Part shown: piece by piece, positions 46,900 through 58,113 of the stretch
Position numbering within the stretch: the stretch's first letter is position 1
Layout of the letters: each line of letters starts with the position of its first letter
Source: Prunella strophiata
Lineage: Eukaryota; Chordata; Aves; Passeriformes; Prunellidae
Assembly: GCA_036583965.1 (NCBI GenBank)
Contig: JAZBQD010000001.1
Coordinates: forward strand, 29,050,597-29,114,596
DNA length: 64,000 nucleotides
Reading direction: 5' to 3'
Made by a program: the position numbers and the translations under genes
Notes under the pieces: generated by a model
What the model was told of the DNA's origin: nothing
The model's database searches: none
What the model saw: the letters and a program-made list of their open reading frames with translations, nothing else

Positions 46900-47290
46900 T
46901 CAGCAACCACTGAGGGGAACTCTTCGTGCATCTTCCCAAGGGTCAACTTCACCCAAGCTCCTTCCCTCGCCCGACTGCCCCGGTCTGTGCCATGCCTGAC
47001 CCTCAGCCCTGCCACCTTTACACAGACAGACGCGGGTGTGCCTGCACAGCCTTCTCTGCCTGCTCCTCCTCGCTTCTCCACTTGTCCTGAGGCTACTCTC
47101 CGAGCTCCATTTCCCCCATCCCAGGCTGGACTCCTCCTCCCCAGTGCCAGTCTGCCCCAGGGATGGCCTTGCTTTGGTGGCCACAGCCCCAGGGCTGACT
47201 CCTCACTGAGCTCTGGGGCAAACACGATCCCTCAAGGGCAGTCCAGGCAGTGCCCCATCCCTGCAGCCCCTGCTCCTAAACCCACCCGTT
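46900..47290. other. GC-rich patch with long chance frames on both strands
   Basis: About 390 bp of high GC and C-rich plus strand. It carries the longest open frame in the window (182 codons, plus, 46804-47352), but a 134-codon and a 94-codon frame lie antisense to it. The predicted protein is Pro/Ser/Ala-rich without domain, and about ten CpGs over 370 bp is below island density. I treat it as non-coding. Confidence 0.5.
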
Positions 47291-48719
47291 TTTGCCCAAT
47301 AAACTACATAGTTTCAACATCTTTTCTTTTAACATGGTGCTCCGTTTCTTAGTGATTTTGCCAAAATTAATGGAAATGGTCTATATATATTTAAGGGACA
47401 CACCCAGAGCAAATCTGTGCATCACAAGTCTTAAAGCATATAAAAATACTGTAAGGGGGAACTGGAGGAAATCCAACAGGGAAGTAGCAAGGAGTTCATC
47501 TTTAAACCTCCTAATCTCAGCTGTATCACTGCAATGGACTTAGGTCAAGCACAAAGAACTTTCCCTGCTTTCAGATCACATCCTGGTCCCAGCTGGTGGC
47601 CACCAGATTTCAGAGACAAGTTTATAATAGATCTCTCTGGACCATCACAGTCCTGGACTCCTGCTTCTCATCCTCAGCCTTACCCTCTGCAGAAAGCAAG
47701 AGAGACCCCAGGGTATCTCACTGTCTATACCTCAGCACTTAGCCTGTGCTAGACTTAAATAACTGTAAATAAATCAATCTCTAGAAGTAACCAAGAGTAA
47801 ACCCTTTAGTTTTCATACACAAAGTATCACTTGGACTCCACATACCCAAACAAAAATGAAGAGATAGCAAATAGAAAACACTCAAACAGAAATTCTTGAA
47901 AAAGAAAAATACTGCTAGGATAGACAGTTAAAGAATGTTGTACAATCTTCCTATGAAAATGCATAAGGCAGGTGCATTTTAGGGTATTTTCCTACTTTCA
48001 CAAATGATTTTGAAGTTCCAGCATTATTCTCCTTGAACTGTAGAACATGTTCAAACTCAAAATTCCTGTAAAACCACAGCATGTCAGCAATCCCAACTTC
48101 TCATTTATCCACAGCTGTAACTGGGTCATAAGTGAAGAACACGAAGTGCTGCTCTTCCTAAATAAGCTTACTGGTCAGCAAGCATACTTCTGCTATGCAA
48201 AAACATTAACAAACTTTACAGAGAGTTTAACTATTATATGCAGTCCTTATTAGGTATCATAGCCCTCTATCAGGACTTTTTAGAAACTTTGGCTTTCTTA
48301 AAATTCTAAAGCAACTCAAAATTAACAGTGAGTGTGTATGTCTGATGAGCATCAGATGCCATCCACACTGACAAAGAAACAGCCTGCTAGTTTAACAAGA
48401 GAAAAGCAAAAACTGTAGTTAAACTAAGTAATGCAAAATAGGTGAGGGTTTTGGAGAGGAAAGATGAGACAGACTAATGTCTGTGCAGGTTGGTGGGTTC
48501 CTTCCTGGGCAGAGACAGAACAAGGGAGGTTAGCAAAGCTGGAGAGATCTGTGTGGAGGGAAGCAGGAGTGCAGCTTCAGACAACTTTCAGCTTTTCCTA
48601 CACCTAGACTTGGTCCTCAGTAATCCTTATTAAAACAAGAACCAAAAAGCACACAAATACATCGCACCAAAATGCAGCAGTTTTACATGGCTGTAAAACA
48701 CAGACATTTATCTGATGGA
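47291..48719. other. non-coding AT-rich stretch
   Basis: No supported gene. It holds a 14-bp perfect palindrome at 47593-47606 and otherwise ordinary low-GC sequence. Confidence 0.6.
47593..47606. repeat. 14-bp perfect palindrome
   Basis: CTGGTGGCCACCAG equals its own reverse complement. It could bind a dimeric factor or be chance. Confidence 0.7.
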
Positions 48720-50120
48720 ACACACAGCATGCACACTCCTTCCAAACACAAGCAGCAGAATGCCACAGAAAGGAGCCAGGCTACCTTACTGGAACCTGCC
48801 TCAGCTGGCAGCACCTAACACATCCCCCTGCCTGCCCCTGGAAACAGCCTCCTCCTGCCCTGCAGAGTCCCAGGGAAGCCTGGGCCAGCATTCCTGCACC
48901 ACCCCATTTCCTCCTGACATCTTTTATTCCCAAAATAGAAGCAGCAGGTTCTCACAGGGGGCTGCTGCACTGAACAGCAGCCACTCAGTCGAACCGGTGG
49001 CTCCTGTATCACATCATTGCTACAACCAGTCCTCCGGGGAGATTTCTCCAGCTCACCCTGTGAGGCAGAATGCTGCAAGGGTACAGCAAAGTAAGAAAGA
49101 ATCACAGTGAATAAGTATGTAAGTTGTGCTTGTATTTTTTTCCCATCTTTTTTCCTCACCAGTGTGTAGAAGCAGAAGTCATGTTTATTTAGTCACCATT
49201 TTCTCAATTAGTTTTCCCAATTTAAAAAACCAAACAACTACCTTTAGTTTTTTCTCTACATAAACAGAAATGAAAGCCTTCTCAAACTTGCATTTCACGT
49301 TATTTCAAAAAAATAAAACATAACCAAAGTACACATTTTCTCAGCTGTAGAAAGGCATGAATTTGCCATTTCCTTATTTTGAGATGGAAAGGAAAGGTCC
49401 AGGTTGTTGTCACACCCTATGCATTTAAGGCTTAATAGCAGCTGTTTGCACTATCATGATCTCCAGCTTAGAATAACAACAACAAAATCCTTTTCTTCTC
49501 CCAAGTTGCTCTCCAAAAATCCAATTACTGAAAGAACCACTTTTCCAATCCTGCTCTCTTCTTAAGGCTGCATCCAAGATGGGTCTAGTGCACCTAAAAA
49601 CACAAGCATGAGTAGGCCAAGATTGCTGTAGCCCATGTCTCTGCTCTCTTGTCACAGCCCTGGAAACCCTAAAGTCCTTGGGGCAGCTGCTGCACACCCC
49701 CTCCCTCCCAGCCTCACCCCCCAGATTCAAGGGGCTGCACATGAGTCAATAGAATAGATCAGGGGTTTAAGCAGGAACAGGGAAATAGGACTAGGAGGAC
49801 AGGCATTTCAGCATATCTTTGTGAAATATATAGAACTATAATCTGATGAAGGTGGCTTTGGCCCAAGCTGAAAAAAGAAAGATTTGCTGTGGCTGCCCTG
49901 TGCAAGGCAGGGCAGGCAGCTCCTCCTCCAGCCCAACAGCACCCAGCCAGCTACAGAGTCAGCCTGGGGCTGATGGGCCCAAACCAACTGAGGTCTGCAA
50001 TTCTCTATCATCTCACAAGTGACCGTGGCAGTCACAGCTCCTCCCCGGGCCACAGCACATCTGACTGCATCTGCTTGTAGCAGGGGACTGAGCTGCCACC
50101 TCACAGGCACAGGATAAGCC
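48720..50120. other. GC-rich patches separated by AT-rich sequence
   Basis: GC-rich patches at about 48720-49080 and 49870-50110 flank AT-rich sequence. The plus strand of both is C-rich and low in CpG. Open frames of 105-131 codons occur on both strands without domains. A minus-strand acceptor-like motif (CTTTCTTTTTTCAG) precedes 49867 but opens only 19 codons. Confidence 0.5.
49697..49722 (-). other. G-quadruplex motif on minus strand
   Basis: The plus strand reads CCCCC-T-CCC-T-CCC-AGCCTCA-CCCCCC. The minus strand therefore has four G3+ runs with loops of 7, 1 and 1 bases, a canonical and potentially very stable quadruplex pattern. Confidence 0.6.
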
Positions 50121-51292
50121 AGCACTATTAATCTTGGCTTAAACTGAACCATTGCTTCTGGAGATTGGACATCTCTTGTAAAATCCCATTATTAGAGACC
50201 ATTTGCCATCTATTTCCGTAGAAACTTTTTTAGTGTGTTTTGTTCTGTTTTAGAAAAAAATTTTCCCCTTCCCTTTTCCTTAAGTCCTATTGTACTTACA
50301 GAGCCTTAAACAATAATCCACTCAAGCACAGCCATGGAAGTGGCTTGAAGGAACAAAAGCTGCTTCTGGCATGGCCAGTGCATCTGACTCTCCCTGCATA
50401 CAGCTGCCTGTAGAGCCTCTGCAGATTTGCAGGGCACCAGCAGCTACTGATTTCCCTCTGCTCCTCCAGTGTGTTGGATACAAAATAAACAGTAAACATG
50501 AGGAGTCGACTCAAATTATACTTGCAGCATCAGCTAAGGGTGCAGGTGAGTCACAAGCAAGTTCTGCAGCCTATCTTGCTAAAGGAATAAAGAGAAGACT
50601 GACCTTAAAAGAAAGCAGTAGGCATGAGTAAGACAAATTTAAAAAAAAAATAAAATCTAACTCCAGGGAGACAAGGCAGTGGAAGCAAAGTGTCTCAGGC
50701 TCTGTTAAAGAAGATTATTGCCACATCTAGCAGTTAGTACCCACCCAAGTAGAGTGCCATCAACCTAATTCTGAAACGAGACTAGCAGAACAGCGAGACA
50801 GGATTAGACATGCTTGTTTTTAACCATTCTTTGCTCTCTCTGGTGTATTACTATCAGCACAGCATTGGCATCAAAATTACTACCCTTCAAAATGTGCAGA
50901 GCACATTTTTTAATTTTACATGTAGCAGTTATGTCATCTGGGGTTATTTATTTTTTAATATAAAGTGGTATAACATACTTAATCTGTTTTGAGAAAAGAA
51001 CAAATTAATTTAGTGAGCAGTTCAAGGCTCTCCCTGGAGACACTCAACCACACTCAGAAATCTGGATATAAGTTGAGACTTCGCTAAAGTCATTTTAATT
51101 GTAGGTCATAAGAAATGTCAAGATATAAACCACCAAGGAATACTAAAAATTAAGCCATCATCTGTGAGAGTAACAAATGTCTTATATTTGGCAGCAGAAT
51201 ACATTTCTAAATCTTTAAAGCATTACTACTTAAGGACAGTAGCAGAGCAAAGGGCTTAGAACTACACACAACATGCGTGCATTATTTTTGCT

Positions 51293-51313
51293 GGGGGGGG
51301 GGGGGGGGGGGGG
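51293..51313 (+). repeat. poly-G run (G21)
   Basis: Twenty-one uninterrupted G residues. Such runs are rare in vertebrate DNA, hard to sequence and prone to quadruplex formation. The exact length in an assembly is uncertain. Confidence 0.85.
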
Positions 51314-52238
51314 TGGAATCCAAAACCTGCATAAAGTGAAAAAATACTGGAATGAAGGAAACTTACACCACCACCAATAAAAACATAGCGTTTTATCTTT
51401 TTCACTTTGATTCACTAATCATCTGTTAATAAACAAGTTTTGGTCTGTTTTGGTATGAAAGTGTGGAACAGAGTTGTGCATACAGCAACATGTATGTGCA
51501 AAAGCAAAGCACCAAACTGAGGAAAGCTAGTTTTTAAGAAAAACTTTAAAACAAACAAACAGAAACCTCTTTGAAGCCTTAGACCACTTCTAGAGCTTTG
51601 TGCCTAGGTTTTACAAGGAAAAAACTCTTCATTTTCTTCTTAGCTAAAAAGTACTTCTTAAACAGGTGTTTTCCTGTAGAAGTTACACCCCATCTTCTGC
51701 ATTTTTGAGCTGGATCCCCCTTTTACTAAAACCCTTTTACAGAACTTAGCTGAAATCCCCAAAATTTTCCTTTGCCCACTTACCTCAAACAACAGTGATA
51801 AGACAGCTCTGACCTTAACAGATCAAAGTGAAAACCCCTCCAGTTTAACCTTCTTAAAACAGAGAAGGTTAAAAATTAAGTGCATTCCAACACCAAAGAA
51901 CAATATCTGAGAGCTCTTACTAAAAGTATCTAGGGAAAATATATATAAACCATTTCATTCTCCCACGTTCTCCAGTGTGAAAGTTAAAAGGTTAGCAATG
52001 TAACATCAGGAGCAGATTTTTTTACCATCTCTGCCTAATAATATCTTAAACTTGATCAACATACAAATTTCCTTTCCTGCCCTTACCTTCCACTCATGGG
52101 AGTGGAGATGAGAAGGCTGTTTCCCTGATTTTAGTTAAATCATAATGGAACTCATCAGTGAACAGCAATTTGAGCAGAAGGCAGTTCAAGTGATATGAAG
52201 ACCCATATTAAGGGAAACAAGCTCATGTATGTGGAAGG

Positions 52239-52252
52239 AAAAAAAAAAAAAA
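52239..52252 (+). repeat. poly-A run (A14)
   Basis: Run of 14 A residues with no associated retroposed body. Confidence 0.85.
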
Positions 52253-52760
52253 GTAATTTAACATCCTATATTGCTGCCAGTCAACTCAATTACAAACATC
52301 TATTTTGTTGGGTTTAGCCACTGCCCCAGCAGGTGTGCCAAGACTTAGGGGTGAAATTCCATTTCTCTAAATGCCAAGGTAGGCATTTCACAGAAGTTTA
52401 AATCTATCCTCTGCCAAGTGCATTTTCTTGAGTGCCTTCACATCAGCTCACTGAAGACCCTAACCACCCTCTTCTGTAATACTAAACACCATGTACATCC
52501 AACCCATGTCTGCACAGGGTGCCTGCTTTGCCTGCCTGAGTGGTGCTGTCATGGCAGGGAAGTGAAGGGCAGGAAAGCTGCAACACTATGACCCAAATAA
52601 GATGCAGGCAAACACAATTTTAGACATCCAAGCCTTTAATGCAAATTAATGTCATAGCAATAAAAGCTCCAAGAGGAATAATTGCACAGATGTCTCGGAG
52701 GAAGAGTCGTATCTTGGGATTTAATAGCTAGAAGCAGTTTCCCCCCCATCTTCTCTTCAG

Positions 52761-52985
52761 GTCATTTGGTTTCAACAGATAGTGCTCCTTGCTGTCTATC
52801 ACACAAGCTATTACACAAGTACTCTCAAACTGGTAGCCCTGGATCCTGGTTTTCTGGTCCCCTGGAGGGCTGCAGGGGCCTTCCCTGATGCCAAACCCTG
52901 CCAGGCTGCCCATGTTAAAACTCGAGGTCATCCGCAACATCAGAGAGGCAGCATTACACAACTCATGCTCTGCATGGACATCTGA
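52761..52985 (+). other. candidate terminal exon behind a strong acceptor
   Basis: TTTCCCCCCCATCTTCTCTTCAG is a near-ideal pyrimidine tract and acceptor ending at 52760. The frame in phase with it is open for 74 codons to TGA at 52983. The peptide has varied composition but no recognisable motif. No strong donor is present (CTG|GTAGCC is weak). Part of the openness comes from moderate GC content. Confidence 0.2.
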
Positions 52986-53109
52986 GCTGGAAAGACAGTA
53001 ATTTCAAAGCAAGATGCAGTTTGCCTCAAGATCTTCCAAGTTTTACTGCAGGCTGTTCTTAAAATCTTCCACTGATAGCATTTGTAAAACTAGAATTAAT
53101 TTTCTGTGA

Positions 53110-53560
53110 CACTGCAAGAGGGAGGGAGAGACCCTAAACAAAACCCCGGTCCTGCCTCACTGACTTCACTCCTATCTGCACAAATATCCACTCGTTTCCC
53201 TGCTGTCCTTGAAAGCCCTTTCTCTGCAACACACCAAAAGCTTTTAACCCATATTGAAGCCGCTGTCATCCAGCCCCAGCTCCAAACAGGCTCTGCTGTG
53301 CCAAAGCCACTACTCTGTAAGAGGGGAGCCCTGGAAAATCTTGCCCAGACACTCGGGGACGTGTCCCTGCACCAGAGGGGGCTGGGGGCACCCTGCTGGC
53401 CTGGGCTCACACCTCACCTCTGCTTCACACGGGCACAAGGAAAGGGCATTTCTTACAAGAAAGGGGACTGAGCTTCAACAACTGAGGCAGAGGCAAACAG
53501 TGCCTTCTGGCAGCTCCTCTCCGGGGGTGGGATGGACATCCGAGCAAGGGTGAATTAGAG
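53110..53560. other. GC-rich patch
   Basis: About 450 bp of raised GC with several CpGs. Overlapping frames of 99-121 codons lie on both strands, without recognisable motifs. A weak CTCF-like word near 53372 was examined and not accepted. Confidence 0.5.
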
Positions 53561-53585
53561 GGAGAACAGCTGTTTGTTCAGTGAA

Positions 53586-53830
53586 TGAGTCACAGGACTC
53601 AGCTATTAATTCTTCCTCTCAAGAGAATATGCCCCCATACCAGCCCACCCACCATCCTATAAAACAAACAAATATATAATGGAGGTCAGGGAGGGGGAGC
53701 TCAGTGAGAGGAAAGGGAAAAAAAGAGGAAAAAATAGCCGAGCGTTTAATATTTACATAAGAATGAAATGTTTCATTAATTACATACAGAATCAATTTGC
53801 AGCTATTTTCCTTAAATTTCTCAGTCAAAC
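53586..53830. promoter_or_regulatory. possible enhancer-like element with AP-1 site
   Basis: A perfect AP-1 site (TGAGTCA, 53586-53592) is followed by a purine-rich tract (53706-53735) and then a complex AT-rich segment (53731-53820) that keeps two CpGs and homeodomain-like TTTAAT/ATTAAT words. The AP-1 match is direct; regulatory function and conservation are inferred. Confidence 0.3.
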
Positions 53831-56800
53831 CCACAGATTTGAAGCACTTTGAACTGTGCTGCACCAGTAATTGTGGATGAATATTTTAGATCAGTCTTGA
53901 ATCACTGTAGAGCAGACACCAAATGAACTAATAAGCTACTCATGTGTGGACTACTAATGTATTTCCTTTCTTTGCTAGACAGATGGAATACAGTCTAAAA
54001 TCAGTTGAATTGGCTACTGGTAATCTTCAGAAAGGCTTAGAAAAATCTTTAGTTCTACTGTTGTATTAAAAACACCACTCAATAGCCTGCATGCATTAGA
54101 AAGGAGCTGCAATACGCAGAAAATCTGAAACAAGTTTTAAAGACATGAAGGAGGAGTCAGGCATTTCATGTGACTATAGCCAGCTTCAGAAAGTGACAAT
54201 GAACAGTGCATTGCCAAATGTTTTTAAAGGACTACTGCAAAGCTGGACACTCCTGCCATCTATTTGATATTTATCCCAATACAACCATTTATGGGCAGTC
54301 ATTTTAAATCACATATAGCAATCTATCAGTTCTATGATCTGACAGATGTGTTCTAGTTTACAGAAGCATCTGTTGAGTCATCAGGACATCAGAATAGTTA
54401 ATTGCACTTTGGGGATGCTTTCAGAGATTAAAAGTTGCCTTACTTCAAGCAAATTTTAAGTGTCCTTATAGATTAAACTCCTTTTTCATGTACAAAATTA
54501 ACATATGTACCCACACTCCAGAGAAACTAATGTATGAAATGTAAAGAATAACTTCCCTCAGGGATCATCTGTTTTCTTCCGCCTCCTGTGCATTGCCTCA
54601 CACTGTGCTCAGCAATATGGAACAGAAAACAAAAATACAACTCAAATCATGCATGATTCTGAAATATAAACTAAGACATGGCCTACACTGTCTGGGCAAA
54701 GACTACAGAAGAAGCTGCTTTGGGTCAAGAACTTTTACAAATTGTCTAACAGCTAAAAACTGGCAGATGACGTCTGTTTCTTTTTTTGGCAAAACACGTA
54801 TAATTATATTTCAGAAGGTTTTATTACTGTTTATTCTAAAAGGAACATTGTACAGGCTGTACCTTTCACCACCACAAGAGTATGTGACAAGCCAGGAGAA
54901 CCACCCACAAAATTAAACATGGACAGATAGACATTGAGCCAACCTCCAGCTGAGGCTGTACCAATTACTTCCTATACACAGCTAAGGAATGGAAGCAAGC
55001 AAACTCCATTCAAACATAATTGAATGTTTGAATTAAAAACAGTAATACTTGTGAAAGACTCCCATGCATTCTCAATATGCGTGAGCAGATGAGATCTTCC
55101 CCACACTTCCAGTCTGAGTTTCCTTGCAACCTCCTGGCCTCCATAGCAGTAAGAGGATTAAGAAAACTTATTTCTTAGAAAGAAAGATCCATCTTACAAA
55201 CGTTGATTTAAAACCATTTAGCAGTGCATTTTTCATTTGGTTGGTGTTTCACCAAAAAAAACCCCAACAAACCAAATGAGTCAATCAAAAAAGGTATATT
55301 TGGCTGTTTCTCAGAGGTGATTGAATCCATCTGGTCTGTAGCTCCTGAACCACAGGGATCCCATGATTAATTCAATGAACTATTTGGTTTCACTCAAGAA
55401 GTGATCATAAAGCTGAAGTGCAAGTGCATAACCAAGAGCATCACACAAGAACACAGACACCAACACTGCATCTGGGCTTTGCTTCCTATAAATCCTGAAG
55501 TGACAGCACACCTCAACCTAAGTGGACTGTTATTCTTTAGTGTGGAGCAAATCAAACCTGAAGTGAGAGTGTAAAAGTTGAGACAAGCACTGCAATCATG
55601 ACCATGCTTTAAAAAGGTGCCATACTTCTGAAGTTACAGTATATTCCCTTGCTACTAAACCAAACTGAGATCCCTGTCTCAGTTGCATTAAATTATTAGC
55701 TAATTAGCACTGACTAAGGACAACAGTATGTTGATGCTGGCAAGCTGTGAAAAGAACACTTCAGCAAAGAAGATCAATAGCATTTTTTGTCTGGCTTACA
55801 ATAAGAAAACTGCTGGCCCAGGTTATGAGTGTAAGCCATTTTTCATTTGGCAGACAAGACAGTACTAGTGACAGATCAATACAGTAACTTTATGATAGGC
55901 TGCTGCTCCTGCAGATGGCAGGACCATAAACAGGCATCATTTTTAAAGCCTGAAGCAATCCATTACTTGGACAGAAACCACCTGACCTTTTATAATATTT
56001 ACAGTTTTCTACCGAAAAAGGAAAATCAGAGAACAAAACAAGGGGAAATCAGCACAATTAGCTGTCCTGCAAGACAGAAGAGAATATTGCTTGTTTGAAA
56101 GTCAGTATTTAAAGTAACAAGCTTTGTGCTATTTGGGAGATCAAATTAAAGCAACAAGGTTGGCACCAGGGAACTACTCATCCCTTAAAAGAGAAAATGT
56201 TATTGGGGATCACATCTTAGATGATGCAATTTCCTTATCTCCTGGTAATGTGGGATAACAAAAGAACATATTTATTAATCTTTAAGGAAAAAAAAAAAAC
56301 CAAACCAATCAACCACTTTAATGTGTCCTTAAAACATTAAACCAGTTCCTTTTAACACCTACAGTTACTAGGCATTTTAAAGAATTCAGTTACAAATGGA
56401 CAGTTATTTTTCCCATATTGTAATATACACACTGTAGCATTTGCACATAGGTTCTTACTCTGCACCAGTATTGGGATTGCTGGAATTGCCTACAGTGCTC
56501 CAGTATTTTAACAAAGGCAAAGCAAAACAAGAGAAAGGGTTTAAAATTCTGGAGTTTTTTATGGCAAGACTTCTAGCTGAAGAGAATGTAAAGGACAGCA
56601 CCTTAATAAATTATTCAGGCCACATCTTCAGATAAGGACCCAGGTGGAGCATCTGGCCCTGTACTAATAGTCTTCTCTTTACTATAAACATGAAATAACC
56701 ACAGAATATGGTGAATCAATCATACAACCAGCTTGCCTCTGCCTCTCTGTCTGAGGCTGGTTTGTGTCAATTACTACAGAAATATCTGCTTAAGCAGGAA

Positions 56801-57240
56801 ACTAATTTTACAAAAGCACATTGGGTTCACGGGCTTTCATCAATACTTTTTGGTTGCTGCGAGTAAGTAATTAACATTAATGTCAACATAAAGGATAGAA
56901 GGAGGAGGAAAGTATTAACAAGCACAATATAAAAACTGAGCTGGCTGATTCTTCCCCATACAGTACTGGCATGCAACTGGCTCCTAGTCCCTGCCTGAAA
57001 AATGAGTTGTTATTAATTTGGTCGCTAATTTTACTTTGCATGATGTAAGCAAACAGTACTACATTTTCCCTTAACGAATGCCAATTATACACAACATTAG
57101 TTTAAAATACAACAGAATAGCACACAAACCAGAAGTCTTTTGACTGGGCTCCACTCATGCTAAGAATAACTTGGCACACACGTACATGATGCTAAATCTG
57201 CCAGTGATTTGCTTTGCTCCAAAACTCCCCCCTCTGCATC
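53831..57240. other. non-coding AT-rich stretch
   Basis: No supported gene. It contains an A12 run (56288-56299) and an isolated strong plus-strand donor (GCGA|GTAAGT at 56862) without a convincing acceptor. The longest open frame (107 codons, plus, 54593-54916) lacks recognisable motifs. Confidence 0.6.
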
Positions 57241-57635
57241 TTCTACAAGATCCTAAATACATGAAGCAGCGTTAAAGCAGGAAACCTATATATTGAACCT
57301 ATTTTTAAAACAAATTGAATTTCTTTGAACTCCAATGCAAGGGACAGTTTCAGCAGTTTCACGTTTACAATCCCGTGTGCTTTCAGCAGGCACAAGGGCT
57401 CTTTATTCACAGACGCTGCCCGCCACATCTGCCAGCCCACAGCACTTGGGCTCAGCCCAGAGACTCTGTCAGCCTTCTGCAAAATCACTGGTGCAAACAC
57501 ACAAAGCAGCAGCCCACGGTTCTGATTCGCAGGACACAAAATATCCTTAGAGATAACATCCCCAGGACCATGCTAAAAAGACACTAAATAAATTCAGTGG
57601 CTTGGGTTTTGTCATTCTGCTTTGTGGTTTTGTTT

Positions 57636-57656
57636 GGGGGGGAGGGGGGGGGGGGG
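57636..57656 (+). repeat. G-rich run (G7-A-G13)
   Basis: Twenty G residues in 21 bases, followed by TGTG. It can form a quadruplex on the plus strand. Length in the assembly may be unreliable. Confidence 0.85.
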
Positions 57657-58089
57657 TGTGTTAAGATGTTAATTTTCTTTTTTTTAAAGGGTACTAGGTT
57701 TTTGTTTGCAAACCCCCCACTCCCCAACATTCATAAATAAAACAAAAGATTCAGCACTCAGAAATAATTACTGGTGCCTCTTTTACAGTGCCTCAGTGAC
57801 ATTGTGTCAATTTTAAGATAACCCAAAGCATTTCCTTCATGCCATAGTATGTGGATGCAGGTAGTGACTTCACACTGGCTATTCCAGAACTCTGGTTCAG
57901 CCTCAGCACACCTGGGATGCACATCCCATTTCAGCTGACTGCCACCTCTGGGAAGGAGGGAGGGCAGTGGGGTTTGGCAGAGCTTAGCTCCACAGCCACT
58001 AGCTAAAAGCAGTGTTAGGAGGGATTATATAACCTGGCATGGGAGTTCAAAGGGAGGCAAGGGCTGTGCCTGAAGTGAAGGGGAAGAGA

Positions 58090-58113
58090 TGTCCCCACCA
58101 TCAAGTGGGGACA
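58090..58113. repeat. perfect 9-bp inverted repeat
   Basis: TGTCCCCAC and GTGGGGACA are separated by the 6-base loop CATCAA. No T-run follows on either strand to suggest a terminator; meaning unknown. Confidence 0.7.

Larger units (their letters stand above)
50121..52760. other. non-coding AT-rich stretch
   Basis: No supported gene. It contains A9-A14 runs, a G21 run at 51293-51313 and a minus-strand donor (GGCTCT|GTAAGTAC, exon side ending at 50300) paired with an acceptor before 50343. That 44-nt interval has one open frame but is too short to judge. Confidence 0.55.

Noticed and set aside
46804..47352. 182-codon plus-strand open frame, the longest in the window
   Set aside because: It lies in a GC-rich patch with 134- and 94-codon frames antisense to it. 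The product is low-complexity Pro/Ser/Ala-rich sequence without domain, and no splice or promoter context fits.
53370..53395. CTCF-like word CCAGAGGGGGCTGG
   Set aside because: The G-rich core fits but the 5' half is out of register with the CTCF consensus.
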